The notes: a model not told the origin generated them from the sequence alone. A stretch of 64,000 bases of DNA from Streptomyces noursei ATCC 11455 (GCF_001704275.1 NZ_CP011533.1:3410001-3474000), one strand, 5' to 3'. Counted from the stretch's first letter, positions 36,337-44,992 are shown. Translations and numbers: made by a program.

Positions 36337-36972
36337 CTAGGGCGCTTCTGATGGCTCTTGGACGGTGTCGCGGAGCCAGATGACGATCGCTGCAACGGTC
36401 AGGGTGCCGTTGAAGATGTAGTCACGTTTGTCGTACCTGCTGGCCACTGCGCGGTGCTGCTTCCACTTGCTGACGCATCGCTCGACAGCGCTGCGGTGGC
36501 GGTACTGGGTCTTGTCGAATGCCGGAGGTCGTCCGCCGGCCTGGCCTTTGCGCCGGCGGTTGGCCCGTTGGTCATCGGGCTGGGCGATGGTCGCCTTGAT
36601 GCCCCGTCGTCGTAGGTAAGCACGGTTGTCGTAGCTGGAGTACGCCTTGTCACCGCGGACGCGATCCGGCCGGCTACGAGGCCGACCCGACCCGCGCCGT
36701 CGGATGCGTAGGCCCTCCAGCACGGGGATGAACATGGGGCTGTCGCCCCGTTGGCCTGGAGAGATCTGCCAGGTCAACGGGCGGGCCCGGTCAACGGCCA
36801 GCAGATGGACTTTGCTGGTCAGTCCGCCTCTTGAACGCCCCAGCGCCTCACGCCCATCGTCTTCCACACGCGCACCGCCCCCTTTTGCGGAAAGTCCCGC
36901 GGCGGCCGGCGGCGGGCACCGGCCGCGTGCTGGTGTGCGCGGCAGGACGTGGAGTCGATGTTCACCGCCCAC
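36337..36972 (-). CDS. IS5-family transposase, OrfB (read by -1 frameshift)
   Basis: The DDE catalytic half. It shows SRGGLTSKVHLLAVD, the second Asp in VRGDKAYSS and the Glu in HRSAVERCVSKWKQHRAVASRYDK. It is in frame -1 relative to OrfA and has no own start, so the 211-residue open frame is only partly translated, downstream of the slip site near 36880. Its stop codon TAG is supplied by the CTAG target sequence outside the inverted repeat, so insertion itself creates the stop. Confidence 0.88.
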   Translation of the reverse strand: MGGEHRLHVLPRTPARGRCPPPAAAGLSAKGGGARVEDDGREALGRSRGGLTSKVHLLAVDRARPLTWQISPGQRGDSPMFIPVLEGLRIRRRGSGRPRSRPDRVRGDKAYSSYDNRAYLRRRGIKATIAQPDDQRANRRRKGQAGGRPPAFDKTQYRHRSAVERCVSKWKQHRAVASRYDKRDYIFNGTLTVAAIVIWLRDTVQEPSEAP

Positions 36973-37360
36973 TCCCGCCGGCGCTGCACGCTTTCCTTCT
37001 CGACGTCTTTGGCCAGGGTCCCGTCGGGGTCGGTGGCGTCAGCCTCGATCTGTAACTCGGTCAGGATCTGCTGCCAGGTACCGTCAGCTGACCAGCGGCG
37101 GTGCCGTTCATAAACGGTCTGCCAGGGGCCATATCGTTCGGGAAGGTCCGGCCAGGGAACGCCGGTACGGGCCCGGAACAGCACCCCGTTGATCACCGTG
37201 CGGTGATCGGCCCATTGCCCGCCGGGCCTGCCGTTGGCGGGCAGTAAAGCCTCGATCTTCTGCCACTGCGCGTCCGTGAGCTCATGTCGCCGCACCATAA
37301 GACGCAACTGCCCAGCCGGAGCACTGATCCACCACCCCGGCAAGAGCCATCAGAAGCGCC
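36341..37360 (-). mobile_element. IS5-family insertion sequence (about 1,020 bp)
   Basis: Perfect 20-bp terminal inverted repeats lie at 36341-36360 (GGCGCTTCTGATGGCTCTTG) and 37341-37360. CTAG flanks both ends (36337-36340, 37361-37364), fitting duplication of a CTAG target as seen in part of the IS5 family. The element carries a two-frame transposase. Its intact ends and frames suggest a recent, possibly active insertion. It sits 140 bp after the RelE-UvrD gene, so it does not interrupt it. Confidence 0.92.
36819..37298 (-). CDS. IS5-family transposase, OrfA
   Basis: A 159-residue N-terminal half starting at ATG 37298 (MVRRHELTDAQWQKIEALLP), the typical helical DUF4096-type start of IS5 transposases. 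It includes NIDSTSCRAHQ with the first catalytic Asp. The frame meets OrfB through a slippery A-AAG-GGG at 36885-36879 (minus strand), a canonical -1 frameshift heptamer, so an OrfAB fusion of about 320 residues is expected. Confidence 0.9.
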   Translation of the reverse strand: MVRRHELTDAQWQKIEALLPANGRPGGQWADHRTVINGVLFRARTGVPWPDLPERYGPWQTVYERHRRWSADGTWQQILTELQIEADATDPDGTLAKDVEKESVQRRREWAVNIDSTSCRAHQHAAGARRRPPRDFPQKGAVRVWKTMGVRRWGVQEAD

Positions 37361-37372
37361 CTAGTTGACGAA

Positions 37373-37830
37373 CTACGCCGCCCCGTACCGCACCCGCACC
37401 GTGGACCAGTCGATGCCGAGCCCGGCGACGAACTTCCGTGCCAGGGCTAGGTCGACGCACGGGACGAGCAGGATGAGCCGGCCGCCGGTGGTGACGGAGC
37501 CGCCGCCCAGCCGGTCGCGGGCAACCGGGTCCGCCACCAGTGCGTGGTGGAGGCACCGGGCGTCGACACCCAGCGCCTCGATGTCGACCGCATTGGCGTC
37601 CAGTGCCGTCCGCGGCAGGTACCGGAAGGTGAGCACCGACTCCTGGTGGTACTGCTTGGCCAGCACACCGGCGATGTGGTGCAGCCCGGCGGCGGAGACA
37701 TTACGCCGGAGGCGCGGGCGGCCTCGACCAGGTCCTCGGGGCCCGGATCGCGGTGGGGAGGGGACACCCTGGCTGCCTCCCTTGCAGGCCGGTCTCGGTC
37801 CGGCCTGCAAGGCCATCGCCTCCAGACCAT
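37373..37830 (-). pseudogene. Frameshifted hypothetical gene remnant
   Basis: The segment AAGLHHIAGVLAKQYHQESVLTFRYLP...DIEALGVDARCLHHALVADPVARDRLGGGSVTTGGRLILLVP...ALARKFVAGLG is strongly protein-like over about 100 residues to the stop at 37373. The upstream portion (PEDLVEAARASGV) continues only in another frame, changing near 37700. No intact start exists. It looks like an integrative-element protein of unknown function inactivated by a small indel, next to the IS insertion. Confidence 0.6.
37781..37811. repeat. Perfect 12-bp inverted repeat
   Basis: CTTGCAGGCCGG (37781-37792) and CCGGCCTGCAAG (37800-37811) flank a 7-nt loop. The stem is perfect and strong. It lies within or just beyond the 5' end of the remnant gene and could be a terminator, a recombination site or an element end. 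Confidence 0.6.
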
Positions 37831-38024
37831 CGGAGGTCATCGGGCTGCCGACCACTACTCGGCGCTCATGAACCGTGCCGGAGCATCTCCTGGCCGTCGG
37901 CGATCAGGAAGCGAATGGTCAGGAGGCGAATCGTCGCGGGCAGATTGCGCCGGATGGGGGGAGCCGGCCCGGGCCGCGCCGCTCAGACTGGCCGGCCCAG
38001 CGGCCCCCCCCGCTCGCCCCTCCC

Positions 38025-39323
38025 TCAGTCGTCCAGTCGCACGGGCAGTGAATCGATGCCGTAGACGATCGACAGCTTGCGGAATTCGAGTTCCTCCGGG
38101 GGGACGGCGAGGCGCATGGCGGGGAAGCGGCGGACCAGGGCGGGGTAGGCGGCGCGGAGTTCCATGCGGGCGAGTTCGGCGCCCACGCAACGGTGGATGC
38201 CGTAGCCGAAGGCGAGGTGCGAGGGGACCTTGGCGCGGTGCGGGTCGAACTGTTCCATGTCGGGGCCGAGTTTGCCGTCGCGGTCGGCGCCGCTGAGGGA
38301 GCACAGGACGACGTCGCCGGCGGCGATCCGGACGCCGGCGATCTCCATGTCCTCGCGGGCGAAGCGGGGGAAGGCGACCTGGACGACGGTGAGGTAGCGC
38401 AGCAGCTCTTCGACGTAGCGGTCGACGGCCTCGTCGCCGTCCTTGAGGGCGGCGAAGTGCTCCGGGTCCTGGAGGAGGACCAGGGCGCCGAGCGCGAGCA
38501 TGCTGGCGGTGGTCTCGAAGCCGCCGGTGAGGACGCCGTCGGCGAGGCCGGCCAGTTCCTCGTCGGTGACCGAGTCGCCGTGTTCCCGCACGATCATGCC
38601 GAGCAGGCCGTCACCCGGGTTGGCACGCTGCTTCTTGACGACCTCGCGGAAGTAGGTCAGCGATTCGGATATGGCGCCGAAGGAGGCGTTGGCGCCGCTG
38701 AAGAGGTCGAAGCGGGCGGCACTGAGGCGCTCGAAGTCGTCCCGGTCCTCGTAGGGGACGCCGAGGAGCTCGCAGATGACGAGGGAGGGGATGGGCAGGG
38801 CGAAGGCGGCGACGAGGTCCACCGGGTCGCCGTTGCTGCCGGCCTTCTCCATGGCCGCCAGGCGCTCCTCGACGATGTCGTGGATGCGGGGCGTGAGCCT
38901 GTTCAGGCGGCGCATGGTGAATTCGGGGGTGAGCAGCCGGCGGAGGCGGGTGTGCACGGGCGGGTCGGAGAAGCCCAGGCCGCCGGGGTTCTGCTCGGCG
39001 CCGGCGCCGGCCTTGCCGATGAGGTTGGTGAAGTCGGAGCTGAAGGCGTCGGCCTTGCCGAGCACCGCCTTGGCCTCGTCGTAGCCGGTGACCAGCCAGA
39101 CGTTGGCGGCTATGGGCACCGGGAGCTTGCTGATGGGCTCCCGTTCGCGGACGGCGGCCAGGTCGGGGACCGGGTCGAGACCGTCCCGCCGCAGGGGCAT
39201 CAGGACGGATTCCGGCAGGAAGGACATGCGGGAAAGGTCGAAGCCCTTCTTCCGCGTTCTCGCCAGGTAGAGGCGGCCGGCCCAGGCGAAGATCCGGGAA
39301 CGGAGGGTCGTCATGGCGGTCAT
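38025..39323 (-). CDS. Cytochrome P450
   Basis: A 432-residue soluble P450. The heme loop FGYGIHRCVG carries the thiolate Cys at 379. The I-helix reads GGFETTASM in place of the common AG-x-(D/E)-T, and YVEELLRYLT supplies the ExxR motif. Substrate unknown; class I bacterial P450s use ferredoxin and reductase, but none is adjacent. Start ATG 39323 follows AAAGG. It stands alone between the island remnant and a divergent cell-wall gene pair, with a roughly 400-bp upstream gap. A role in specialised metabolism is possible. Confidence 0.95.
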   Translation of the reverse strand: MTAMTTLRSRIFAWAGRLYLARTRKKGFDLSRMSFLPESVLMPLRRDGLDPVPDLAAVREREPISKLPVPIAANVWLVTGYDEAKAVLGKADAFSSDFTNLIGKAGAGAEQNPGGLGFSDPPVHTRLRRLLTPEFTMRRLNRLTPRIHDIVEERLAAMEKAGSNGDPVDLVAAFALPIPSLVICELLGVPYEDRDDFERLSAARFDLFSGANASFGAISESLTYFREVVKKQRANPGDGLLGMIVREHGDSVTDEELAGLADGVLTGGFETTASMLALGALVLLQDPEHFAALKDGDEAVDRYVEELLRYLTVVQVAFPRFAREDMEIAGVRIAAGDVVLCSLSGADRDGKLGPDMEQFDPHRAKVPSHLAFGYGIHRCVGAELARMELRAAYPALVRRFPAMRLAVPPEELEFRKLSIVYGIDSLPVRLDD

Positions 39324-39721
39324 ACTGCCTTTCGTCGCGGGGGACGGTCACCCGCGCTCGGCCGCCCCCGTGGACCGAAACGGCGCGGGACCTTTACTCG
39401 GCGTGCTTGGTGTCGTACGCCACAGCCCCTCGCGTGCGGCGCCATGGCGCGTGTCCATGGCGTCGACCGGTGCGATCGGTGCGATCGGTCGTCCGTATCA
39501 GCGTGACGAGCTCGGCCTTCTGCTTTTCGTTCTGACCGAGTTTACAAACTGCCATTGACCTCGTTCACGGAACGGCCCGTACCCACCCCCGTGAGGACCC
39601 CGATTCTTCCCCTAGGGGACTCCATCGGCCGGGCGCGGGGTCCCCCGGGGGAGCGGGGGCAAGAGCGGCAACCATGGCCGATATTGGCGAAATGCGGCGA
39701 TTTGCTTGCTACGTTGCGGGG
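39324..39721. other. Divergent promoter region, P450 / rodA-like
   Basis: A 398-bp gap. On the plus strand TTGGCG (39684-39689) is followed 17-20 bp later by TGCTACGTT just before the rodA-like start, a possible promoter giving a nearly leaderless mRNA. A short GGTGCGATC doublet near 39469-39487 and GC-rich palindromic stretches near 39640 are present. No gene is supported. Confidence 0.4.
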
Positions 39722-41155
39722 ATGGATGTGGCGGACCGGGCGGATGCGGCCGAGGCGCGGGCGCAGGCGGCGGGCGACGGGCGGGCGGCGGGCGCGCCTC
39801 CGGCGCCGCCCCGGCCCAAGAGGCGGGGGGTCGAACTGGCCCTCCTCGTGGGTGCCGTGCTCATCAGCTTCTGCGGCTATCTGGCAGTGGGGCTGGCCCG
39901 GACGCACGCGGTGCCGGCCGGGGCGCTCCGGTACGCGGCGGGGCTGGGCGGGCTGGCGCTGCTGGCGCACCTGGCGGTGCGGTTCGGGGCGCCGTACGCC
40001 GATCCGCTGCTGCTGCCGACCGGGGTGCTGCTCAACGGGCTCGGGCTGGTGCTGATTTTCCGGCTCGACCTGGAGACGCCGGCCGATCATGCGGCGCCCG
40101 CGCAGCTGGTGTGGTCCACGGTGGGCGTGGCGCTGTTCATCGCGGTGGTGGCGGTACTGCGGGACCACCGGGTGTTGCAGCGGTACGCCTACGGGTGCGC
40201 GGGGCTGGCGCTGGCCCTGATGGTGGCGCCGATCCTGTTCCCGGCCGTCAACGGGGCGCGGATCTGGATCCGGGCGGCCGGATTCTCGCTCCAGCCGGGC
40301 GAGTTCGCCAAGGTGCTGATCACGGTGTTCTTCGCGGCGTACCTGGCGGCCAACCGGGAGGCGCTGGCGGACACCGGGAAGGCGGTGTGGCGACTGCGGC
40401 TGCCGGCGGCGCAGGTGCTCGGGCCGGTCGTCGCCATCTGGCTGGTGAGCGTCGGGGTGCTGGTCCTCGAACGGGACCTGGGGACCTCGCTGCTGTTCTT
40501 CGGGGTGTTCGTGGTCCTGCTGTACGTGGCCACCGGGCGGACCGGGTGGATCGCGGTGGGGGTGCTGCTGGCGGCGGCCGGGGCGGCGGCGGTGGGCACG
40601 CTGGAGCCGCATGTGCACGGCCGGGTGCAGGACTGGCTGCATCCGTTCGCCGGGATCGCGGCGGGGCGGGGGCCGGGGCAGTTGGCGCAGTCGCTGTTCG
40701 CGTTCGCCGCGGGCGGGACGTTCGGGACCGGGCTGGGGCAGGGGCACTCGTCGCTGATCGGGTTCGCGCGCAAGTCGGACTTCATCCTGGCGACGCTGGG
40801 CGAGGAACTGGGACTGGCCGGGCTGAGCGCGCTGTTCCTGCTCTACGCGCTGCTGGCGGCGTGCGGCTACCGGGCGGCGCTCGGGCTGCGCGACCCGTTC
40901 GGCAGTCTGCTGGCGGTCGGGCTGGCGGTGCTGCCCGCCCTCCAGGTGTTCGTGATCGCGGGCGGGGTGATGGGGCTGATCCCGCTGACCGGGATGGCGA
41001 TGCCGTTCCTGGCGCAGGGCGGCTCGTCGGTGGTGACCAACTGGATCATCGTCGCGCTGCTGGCGCGGATCACCGACCGGGCGCGGGGGCCGTGGCCCGA
41101 CGCGCCCGCCCGGCAGGCCCGCGCCGCCCCCGACGCCCTCGGGGCGGCGCGGTGA
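39722..41155 (+). CDS. RodA/FtsW-type SEDS peptidoglycan glycosyltransferase
   Basis: A 477-residue polytopic membrane protein with about 10-12 hydrophobic segments from residue 45 on. The family motifs GARIWIRAAGFSLQPGEFAKVLI, VLERDLGTSLLFFGVF and the C-terminal GMAMPFLAQGGSSVVTNWI are clear. SEDS proteins polymerise lipid II with a class B penicillin-binding protein. The next gene is such a protein, overlapping by GTGA, so the two form a functional pair. Start ATG 39722 was chosen over 39674 because the upstream part lacks similarity. It is likely an accessory sporulation or growth pair. Confidence 0.95.
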   Translation: MDVADRADAAEARAQAAGDGRAAGAPPAPPRPKRRGVELALLVGAVLISFCGYLAVGLARTHAVPAGALRYAAGLGGLALLAHLAVRFGAPYADPLLLPTGVLLNGLGLVLIFRLDLETPADHAAPAQLVWSTVGVALFIAVVAVLRDHRVLQRYAYGCAGLALALMVAPILFPAVNGARIWIRAAGFSLQPGEFAKVLITVFFAAYLAANREALADTGKAVWRLRLPAAQVLGPVVAIWLVSVGVLVLERDLGTSLLFFGVFVVLLYVATGRTGWIAVGVLLAAAGAAAVGTLEPHVHGRVQDWLHPFAGIAAGRGPGQLAQSLFAFAAGGTFGTGLGQGHSSLIGFARKSDFILATLGEELGLAGLSALFLLYALLAACGYRAALGLRDPFGSLLAVGLAVLPALQVFVIAGGVMGLIPLTGMAMPFLAQGGSSVVTNWIIVALLARITDRARGPWPDAPARQARAAPDALGAAR

Positions 41156-42606
41156 TCCGCGGCATCCGGCACACCGCCGCGTTCTCCTTCCTGCTGCTGA
41201 CGGCGCTGCTGGTCAACGCCGTGCGGGTGCAGGTCTTCGAGGCGGAGGGCTACACCGGCAACCCGGCCAACCGGCGGACCGCGATCGCCCGGTACGCCCA
41301 GCCGCGGGGCGCCGTCGTGGTCGGCGGCCACCCGGTCACCGGCTCCCGGGACAGCGGCGGGCGGCTGCGCTACGAGCGCACCTACACCGACGGACCGCTG
41401 TACGCGCCGCTCACCGGCTTCGCCTCGCAGCAGTACGGCACGTCGCTGCTGGAGAGTTCCGAGGACGGCATCCTGGCCGGGACCGACGATCGGCTGGTCG
41501 TGTTCCCCTGGTGGGACGGGTTGGTCCACCGCCGGCCGCCGGGCGGCCGGGTCGAGACCACCGTCAACCCGGCGATGCAGCGCGCCGCGTACCACGGGCT
41601 GGCCGGCCGGAAGGGCGCGGTGGTGGCGGTCGAGCCGCGCACCGGGCGGGTGTTGGCGCTGGTCAGCTCGCCGTCGTACGACCCCGGGGAGCTGTCCGGG
41701 AACGGCCGTTCGGTGACCGGTGCCTGGCGGCGGCTGAACGAGGCGCCGGACCGGCCGATGCTCAACCGGGCGCTGCAGCAGACCTATCCGCCCGGTTCGG
41801 TCTTCAAGGTCGTCACCGCGGCGGCGGCGCTGGACAGCGGCCTGGTCAAGGACCTCGACGCGCCGCTGGACGTGCCCGACCCCTACACCCTGCCGGGCAC
41901 CCGCACCCAGCTGGGCAATCCGACGGAGGGCTGCGAGCACGCGGGCCTGCGGGAAGCCTTCCGGCTCTCCTGCAACACCGTCTTCGCGCGGCTGGGCGTC
42001 GGCGTCGGGGAGCGCGGGATGGCCGAGGCGGCGCAGCGGTTCGGCTTCAACGACCGGGGGCTGCGGATCCCCTCCCCCGTCGCGCCGAGCACCTTCGACA
42101 CCAGGATGCACCCGGCGCAGCTGGCGCTCTCCGCGATCGGGCAGTACGACACCGCCGCCACCCCGATGCAGATGGCGATGGTCGCGGCGGCGGTGGCCAA
42201 CGACGGCCAGCTGACGCCGCCGTACCTCGTCGAGCGGGTGACCGACGCCCACGGGGTGATGGTCGCCACCGGAGCGCGGCGGCCCACCCGGCAGGTGATG
42301 AACCCGGCCACCGCCGAGCAGCTCCAGGAAATGATGGCCGAGGTCGTCGAGCACGGGAGCGGGCGGACCGCGGCGATCGACGGGTTCATCGTGGGCGGCA
42401 AGACGGGGACGGCCCAGCACGGCGTGCGCAACGAGGGCACGCCGTACGCCTGGTTCATCGCGTGGGTGCGGGACCAACAGAGCCATGAGCCGCTGTCGGC
42501 GGTGGCGGTGGTCGTGGAGGATGCGGAGGCCGAGCGCGAGGACATCAGCGGCGGCGGCAGCGCCGGGCCGATCGCGCGGGCGGTGATGGCGGCGGGGTTG
42601 CGGTGA
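41152..42606 (+). CDS. Class B penicillin-binding protein (PbpA-like transpeptidase)
   Basis: A 484-residue DD-transpeptidase that crosslinks peptidoglycan outside the membrane. One N-terminal anchor (residues about 8-25, FSFLLLTALLVNAVRV) is followed by a short N-terminal domain. The catalytic domain has S216-V-F-K219, S273-C-N275 and K417-T-G-T420. It is shorter than PbpB/FtsI and lacks PASTA repeats. Start GTG 41152 overlaps the rodA-like stop. Confidence 0.95.
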   Translation: MIRGIRHTAAFSFLLLTALLVNAVRVQVFEAEGYTGNPANRRTAIARYAQPRGAVVVGGHPVTGSRDSGGRLRYERTYTDGPLYAPLTGFASQQYGTSLLESSEDGILAGTDDRLVVFPWWDGLVHRRPPGGRVETTVNPAMQRAAYHGLAGRKGAVVAVEPRTGRVLALVSSPSYDPGELSGNGRSVTGAWRRLNEAPDRPMLNRALQQTYPPGSVFKVVTAAAALDSGLVKDLDAPLDVPDPYTLPGTRTQLGNPTEGCEHAGLREAFRLSCNTVFARLGVGVGERGMAEAAQRFGFNDRGLRIPSPVAPSTFDTRMHPAQLALSAIGQYDTAATPMQMAMVAAAVANDGQLTPPYLVERVTDAHGVMVATGARRPTRQVMNPATAEQLQEMMAEVVEHGSGRTAAIDGFIVGGKTGTAQHGVRNEGTPYAWFIAWVRDQQSHEPLSAVAVVVEDAEAEREDISGGGSAGPIARAVMAAGLR

Positions 42607-42682
42607 GGCGGGGCGGGGGCGGTGTCCGGGGGCGTGAGGTGGTCGGTGCGTGGGGTGATGGGTGTCCGGTCACAATGGCGCC

Positions 42683-43165
42683 ATGGCTTCTGACGCGGAT
42701 CCCCGCACGGCTCCTGCTGCGCCCTCGCGGCTCCCGCTCGCCGAGGTGGAGGCGCTGGCCCGGCGCGCGCACGAGGGGCAGACCGACAAGGCGGGCCGCC
42801 CGTATGCCGAGCACCTGGCGGCGGTCGCGGCGGGGGTGCGGGCGCGCGGCGGCAGCGAGGCGCAGATCGCCGCGGCCTGGCTGCACGACGCGGTCGAGGA
42901 CGGCGCGGTGAGCGCCGACTGGCTGGCCGGGGCGCCGCTGGACGAGGCGACCAGGGCGATGGTCCTGGCGGTCACCAAACGGCCCGGGGAACCGGTCGAG
43001 GAGTACACCGCCCGGATTCTGGCGACGCCGGGCGCGCTGCTGGTCAAGGAGGCGGACCTGGCGCACAACGCCGATCCGGCGCGGCTGGCGGTCCTGGACG
43101 CACCCACCCGGGAGCGGCTGACCGCCAAGTACGCCCGGGTGCGGGCCCTGTTGGGACTGGGGTGA
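42683..43165 (+). CDS. HD-domain (RelA/SpoT-type) phosphohydrolase-like protein
   Basis: A 160-residue protein with the metal-binding HD signature: HEGQTDKAGRPYAEHL, AAWLHDAVED and KEADLAHNAD, the order of the ppGpp hydrolase domain of SpoT. No synthetase, TGS or ACT domain is present, so it may hydrolyse ppGpp-like nucleotides (a small alarmone hydrolase) or another phosphate ester. Start ATG 42683. It follows the penicillin-binding protein by 76 bp in the same direction. Confidence 0.88.
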   Translation: MASDADPRTAPAAPSRLPLAEVEALARRAHEGQTDKAGRPYAEHLAAVAAGVRARGGSEAQIAAAWLHDAVEDGAVSADWLAGAPLDEATRAMVLAVTKRPGEPVEEYTARILATPGALLVKEADLAHNADPARLAVLDAPTRERLTAKYARVRALLGLG

Positions 43166-43270
43166 GCCGACGACGTGTGGTGTGTCCGGGGGATGGGGCT
43201 CCAGGTTGCGGTTCTCGGGCTTCGGGTTTGCGGGTGGGGTGGGGGCGGTGGTGGTCGGGGGCAACGCCCG

Positions 43271-43312
43271 GTGGCCCGTGGCCGGTGGCCGGTGGCTGGT
43301 GGCCGGTGGCCG
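43271..43312. repeat. Six tandem copies of GTGGCCG
   Basis: Heptamers at 43271-43312 (one ends C, one reads GTGGCTG) run head to tail in the gap between the HD gene and the ABC ATPase gene. Confidence 0.85.
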
Positions 43313-43383
43313 GAATCTTCTCCTGCGGTTCCACGCATCGGACGGCCGCACCGAAAGATGCCCTACGCAGCTAATCTGCCGCG

Positions 43384-44244
43384 ATGACTCCCTCGCAGCC
43401 TTCGGAACCGACGCACCCGACCGCCCGGCCCGCGGACCCGCAACGCCCTGAAGGGGGACGGGTGATCGCCGCGCTGGCGGGCGTCGGCGTCCGCCGCTAC
43501 ACCACCGACCAGGTCATCCTCGACGACATCGACTGGACCGTGCGGGCGGGCGAGCACTGGGCACTGCTCGGCGCGAACGGCGCGGGCAAGACCACCGTCC
43601 TGCGGCTGATCGGCGCGCTGATGTTCCCCACCGTCGGCACCGTGGAGGTGCTCGGCCACCGGCTCGGCCGGGTGGACGTGCGGGAACTGCGCGCCGCCAT
43701 CGGCCTGGTGTCCAGTGCGCAGAAGGTGCCGCAGGACGCCACCGCGCACACGGTGGTCCTGACCGGCGCGACCGGCACCGTGCAGCCGCTGTGGCGGAAG
43801 TACGACCAGGCCACCCGGGAACGGGCCGACGAGTTGCTGGCCGAGCTGGACTGCAAGGAGCTGGCGGACCGGCCGTACGGCGTCTGCTCGGGCGGCCAGC
43901 GGGCCCGGATCCTGATCGCCCGGGCGCTGATGGCCGATCCGTCGCTGCTGCTGCTCGACGAGCCGTTCAACGCGCTGGACCTGCCCTCCCGGGAGGACCT
44001 GATCGACGCGCTGCACCGGCTGGCCGCGGGGCGACCAGAGCTGGCGACGGTGACGGTGACCCACCATCTGGAGGAGCTGTCCCCGGCCGTCGGGCAGGCC
44101 GTGCTGTTGCGCGACGGGCGGGTGCAGGCGCTCGGTCCGGTGGCGGAGGTGCTGACGGGCGAGCGGATGACGGCGTGTTTCGGCCGGCCGATCGAGGTGT
44201 CCCGGCACGAGGGGCGGTGGCTGGCCCAGTCCGGTCGGCGGTAG
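43384..44244 (+). CDS. ABC transporter ATP-binding protein
   Basis: A 286-residue ATPase with Walker A GANGAGKT (63-70), Q loop SSAQ, signature C168-S-G-G-Q172, Walker B LLLLDEP (D192, E193) and switch His in TVTHHLEE. No membrane component lies beside it. The sequence resembles the ModF/YheS-like group of single ATPases and molybdate-type ATPases, so the partner is unknown. Start ATG 43384 lacks a good ribosome site. The 40 N-terminal residues are Pro-rich and may be variable. Confidence 0.93.
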   Translation: MTPSQPSEPTHPTARPADPQRPEGGRVIAALAGVGVRRYTTDQVILDDIDWTVRAGEHWALLGANGAGKTTVLRLIGALMFPTVGTVEVLGHRLGRVDVRELRAAIGLVSSAQKVPQDATAHTVVLTGATGTVQPLWRKYDQATRERADELLAELDCKELADRPYGVCSGGQRARILIARALMADPSLLLLDEPFNALDLPSREDLIDALHRLAAGRPELATVTVTHHLEELSPAVGQAVLLRDGRVQALGPVAEVLTGERMTACFGRPIEVSRHEGRWLAQSGRR

Positions 44245-44251
44245 TGCGCCC

Positions 44252-44335
44252 TGTGTGACGTCTTCTGCGTGACTTCTTGCGCGTGCCGTCTTGTGCGTGC
44301 CGTCTTGCGCGTGACGTCTTCCGTGTGACGTTGTC
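44252..44335. repeat. Six degenerate 14-bp tandem repeats
   Basis: Units at 44252, 44266, 44280, 44294, 44308 and 44322 follow the pattern YGCGTGMCGTCTTG with a few changes. They fill the gap between the convergent ABC ATPase and MarR genes. No stable terminator hairpin is seen there. Confidence 0.85.
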
Positions 44336-44385
44336 GTTCCGCGTGCCGTCGACCTGCTACGTGTCGTGACGTTTTCTCGGCACCG

Positions 44386-44853
44386 TCAGGTTTCCTGCGT
44401 ACCGGCCGCCGCGTCCCGCACGCCGGTCAGGAAGCGGCGGATGGCGGCCCGTTCGCCGGGGTCGAAGCTGTCGAGCAGGGCGAGGGTGCGCGCGATCAGC
44501 GGGCCGAAGAACGACTGCCCCAGGGTGACCGCGCGCGGGTCGATGACCAGCAGGACGCGGCGTCGGTCGCGGGTGTCGCGGACCCGGCGGAGGTGTCCCA
44601 GCCGTTCCAGGCGGTCGACCAGCGCCGTGGTGCCGGCGGAGTTCAGGCCGAGCCGGGCGCCGAGCCGTCCGGCGGTCAGTTCCTCGCCGGCACGGGCCGC
44701 GTCCAGCAGGGCGATCAGGGCCCGCAGGTCGGTGCGGTGCAGACCGTTGCGAGCGGCGAACTCACCACCCGCCAGGTCGAGTTGAAGCGTCACCTCGCGC
44801 AGCAGATGGACCAGGTCCATACCCTCCGGTTCCCGCTCCCGCGCCACCACCAC
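44386..44853 (-). CDS. MarR-family regulator
   Basis: A 155-residue winged-helix regulator. It has helix RNGLHRTDLRALIALLDAA, then the DNA-binding part LTAGRLGARLGLNSAGTTALVDRLERLGHLRRVRDTRDRRRVLLVI with the usual DxRRR wing. Start is either GTG 44853 (AGGAG 12 nt upstream) or ATG 44820 (GGAGGG too close). It diverges from an alpha/beta hydrolase across a region with a palindrome and three direct repeats, a plausible operator. Confidence 0.92.
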   Translation of the reverse strand: MVVAREREPEGMDLVHLLREVTLQLDLAGGEFAARNGLHRTDLRALIALLDAARAGEELTAGRLGARLGLNSAGTTALVDRLERLGHLRRVRDTRDRRRVLLVIDPRAVTLGQSFFGPLIARTLALLDSFDPGERAAIRRFLTGVRDAAAGTQET

Positions 44854-44935
44854 GGATCCCCACCTCTCCTACGTCCGGCCCGTATATCCCGAACCAGCAA
44901 CCTAACCCGGCCGGGGCGCGTATGATCCCGCATTG

Positions 44936-44992
44936 TCTCGCCGAGCGAGATACTTGGCGGGCGAGGTACCTGGCGGGCGAGGTACCTGGCGG
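44936..44992. promoter_or_regulatory. Palindrome plus three 16-bp direct repeats
   Basis: The dyad TCTCGC-CGA-GCGAGA (44936-44950) runs into three tandem units GCGAGGTACCTGGCGG (44945-44960 with two changes, 44961-44976, 44977-44992). They lie between divergent MarR and hydrolase genes, ending 39 bp before the hydrolase start. This is a good candidate for the MarR operator. The 16-bp spacing, rather than 10-11, is unusual. Confidence 0.65.

Noticed and set aside
37373..38024. Search for a tRNA-Arg attachment repeat at the island's right side
   Set aside because: The last 20 bases of the tRNA gene do not recur here by eye.
39313..39558. 81-residue plus-strand frame upstream of the rodA-like gene
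   Set aside because: No motif, no ribosome site, overlaps the P450 start.
43271..44335. Repeats considered as a CRISPR array
   Set aside because: Units are 7 or 14 bp, head to tail, with no spacers and no cas genes.
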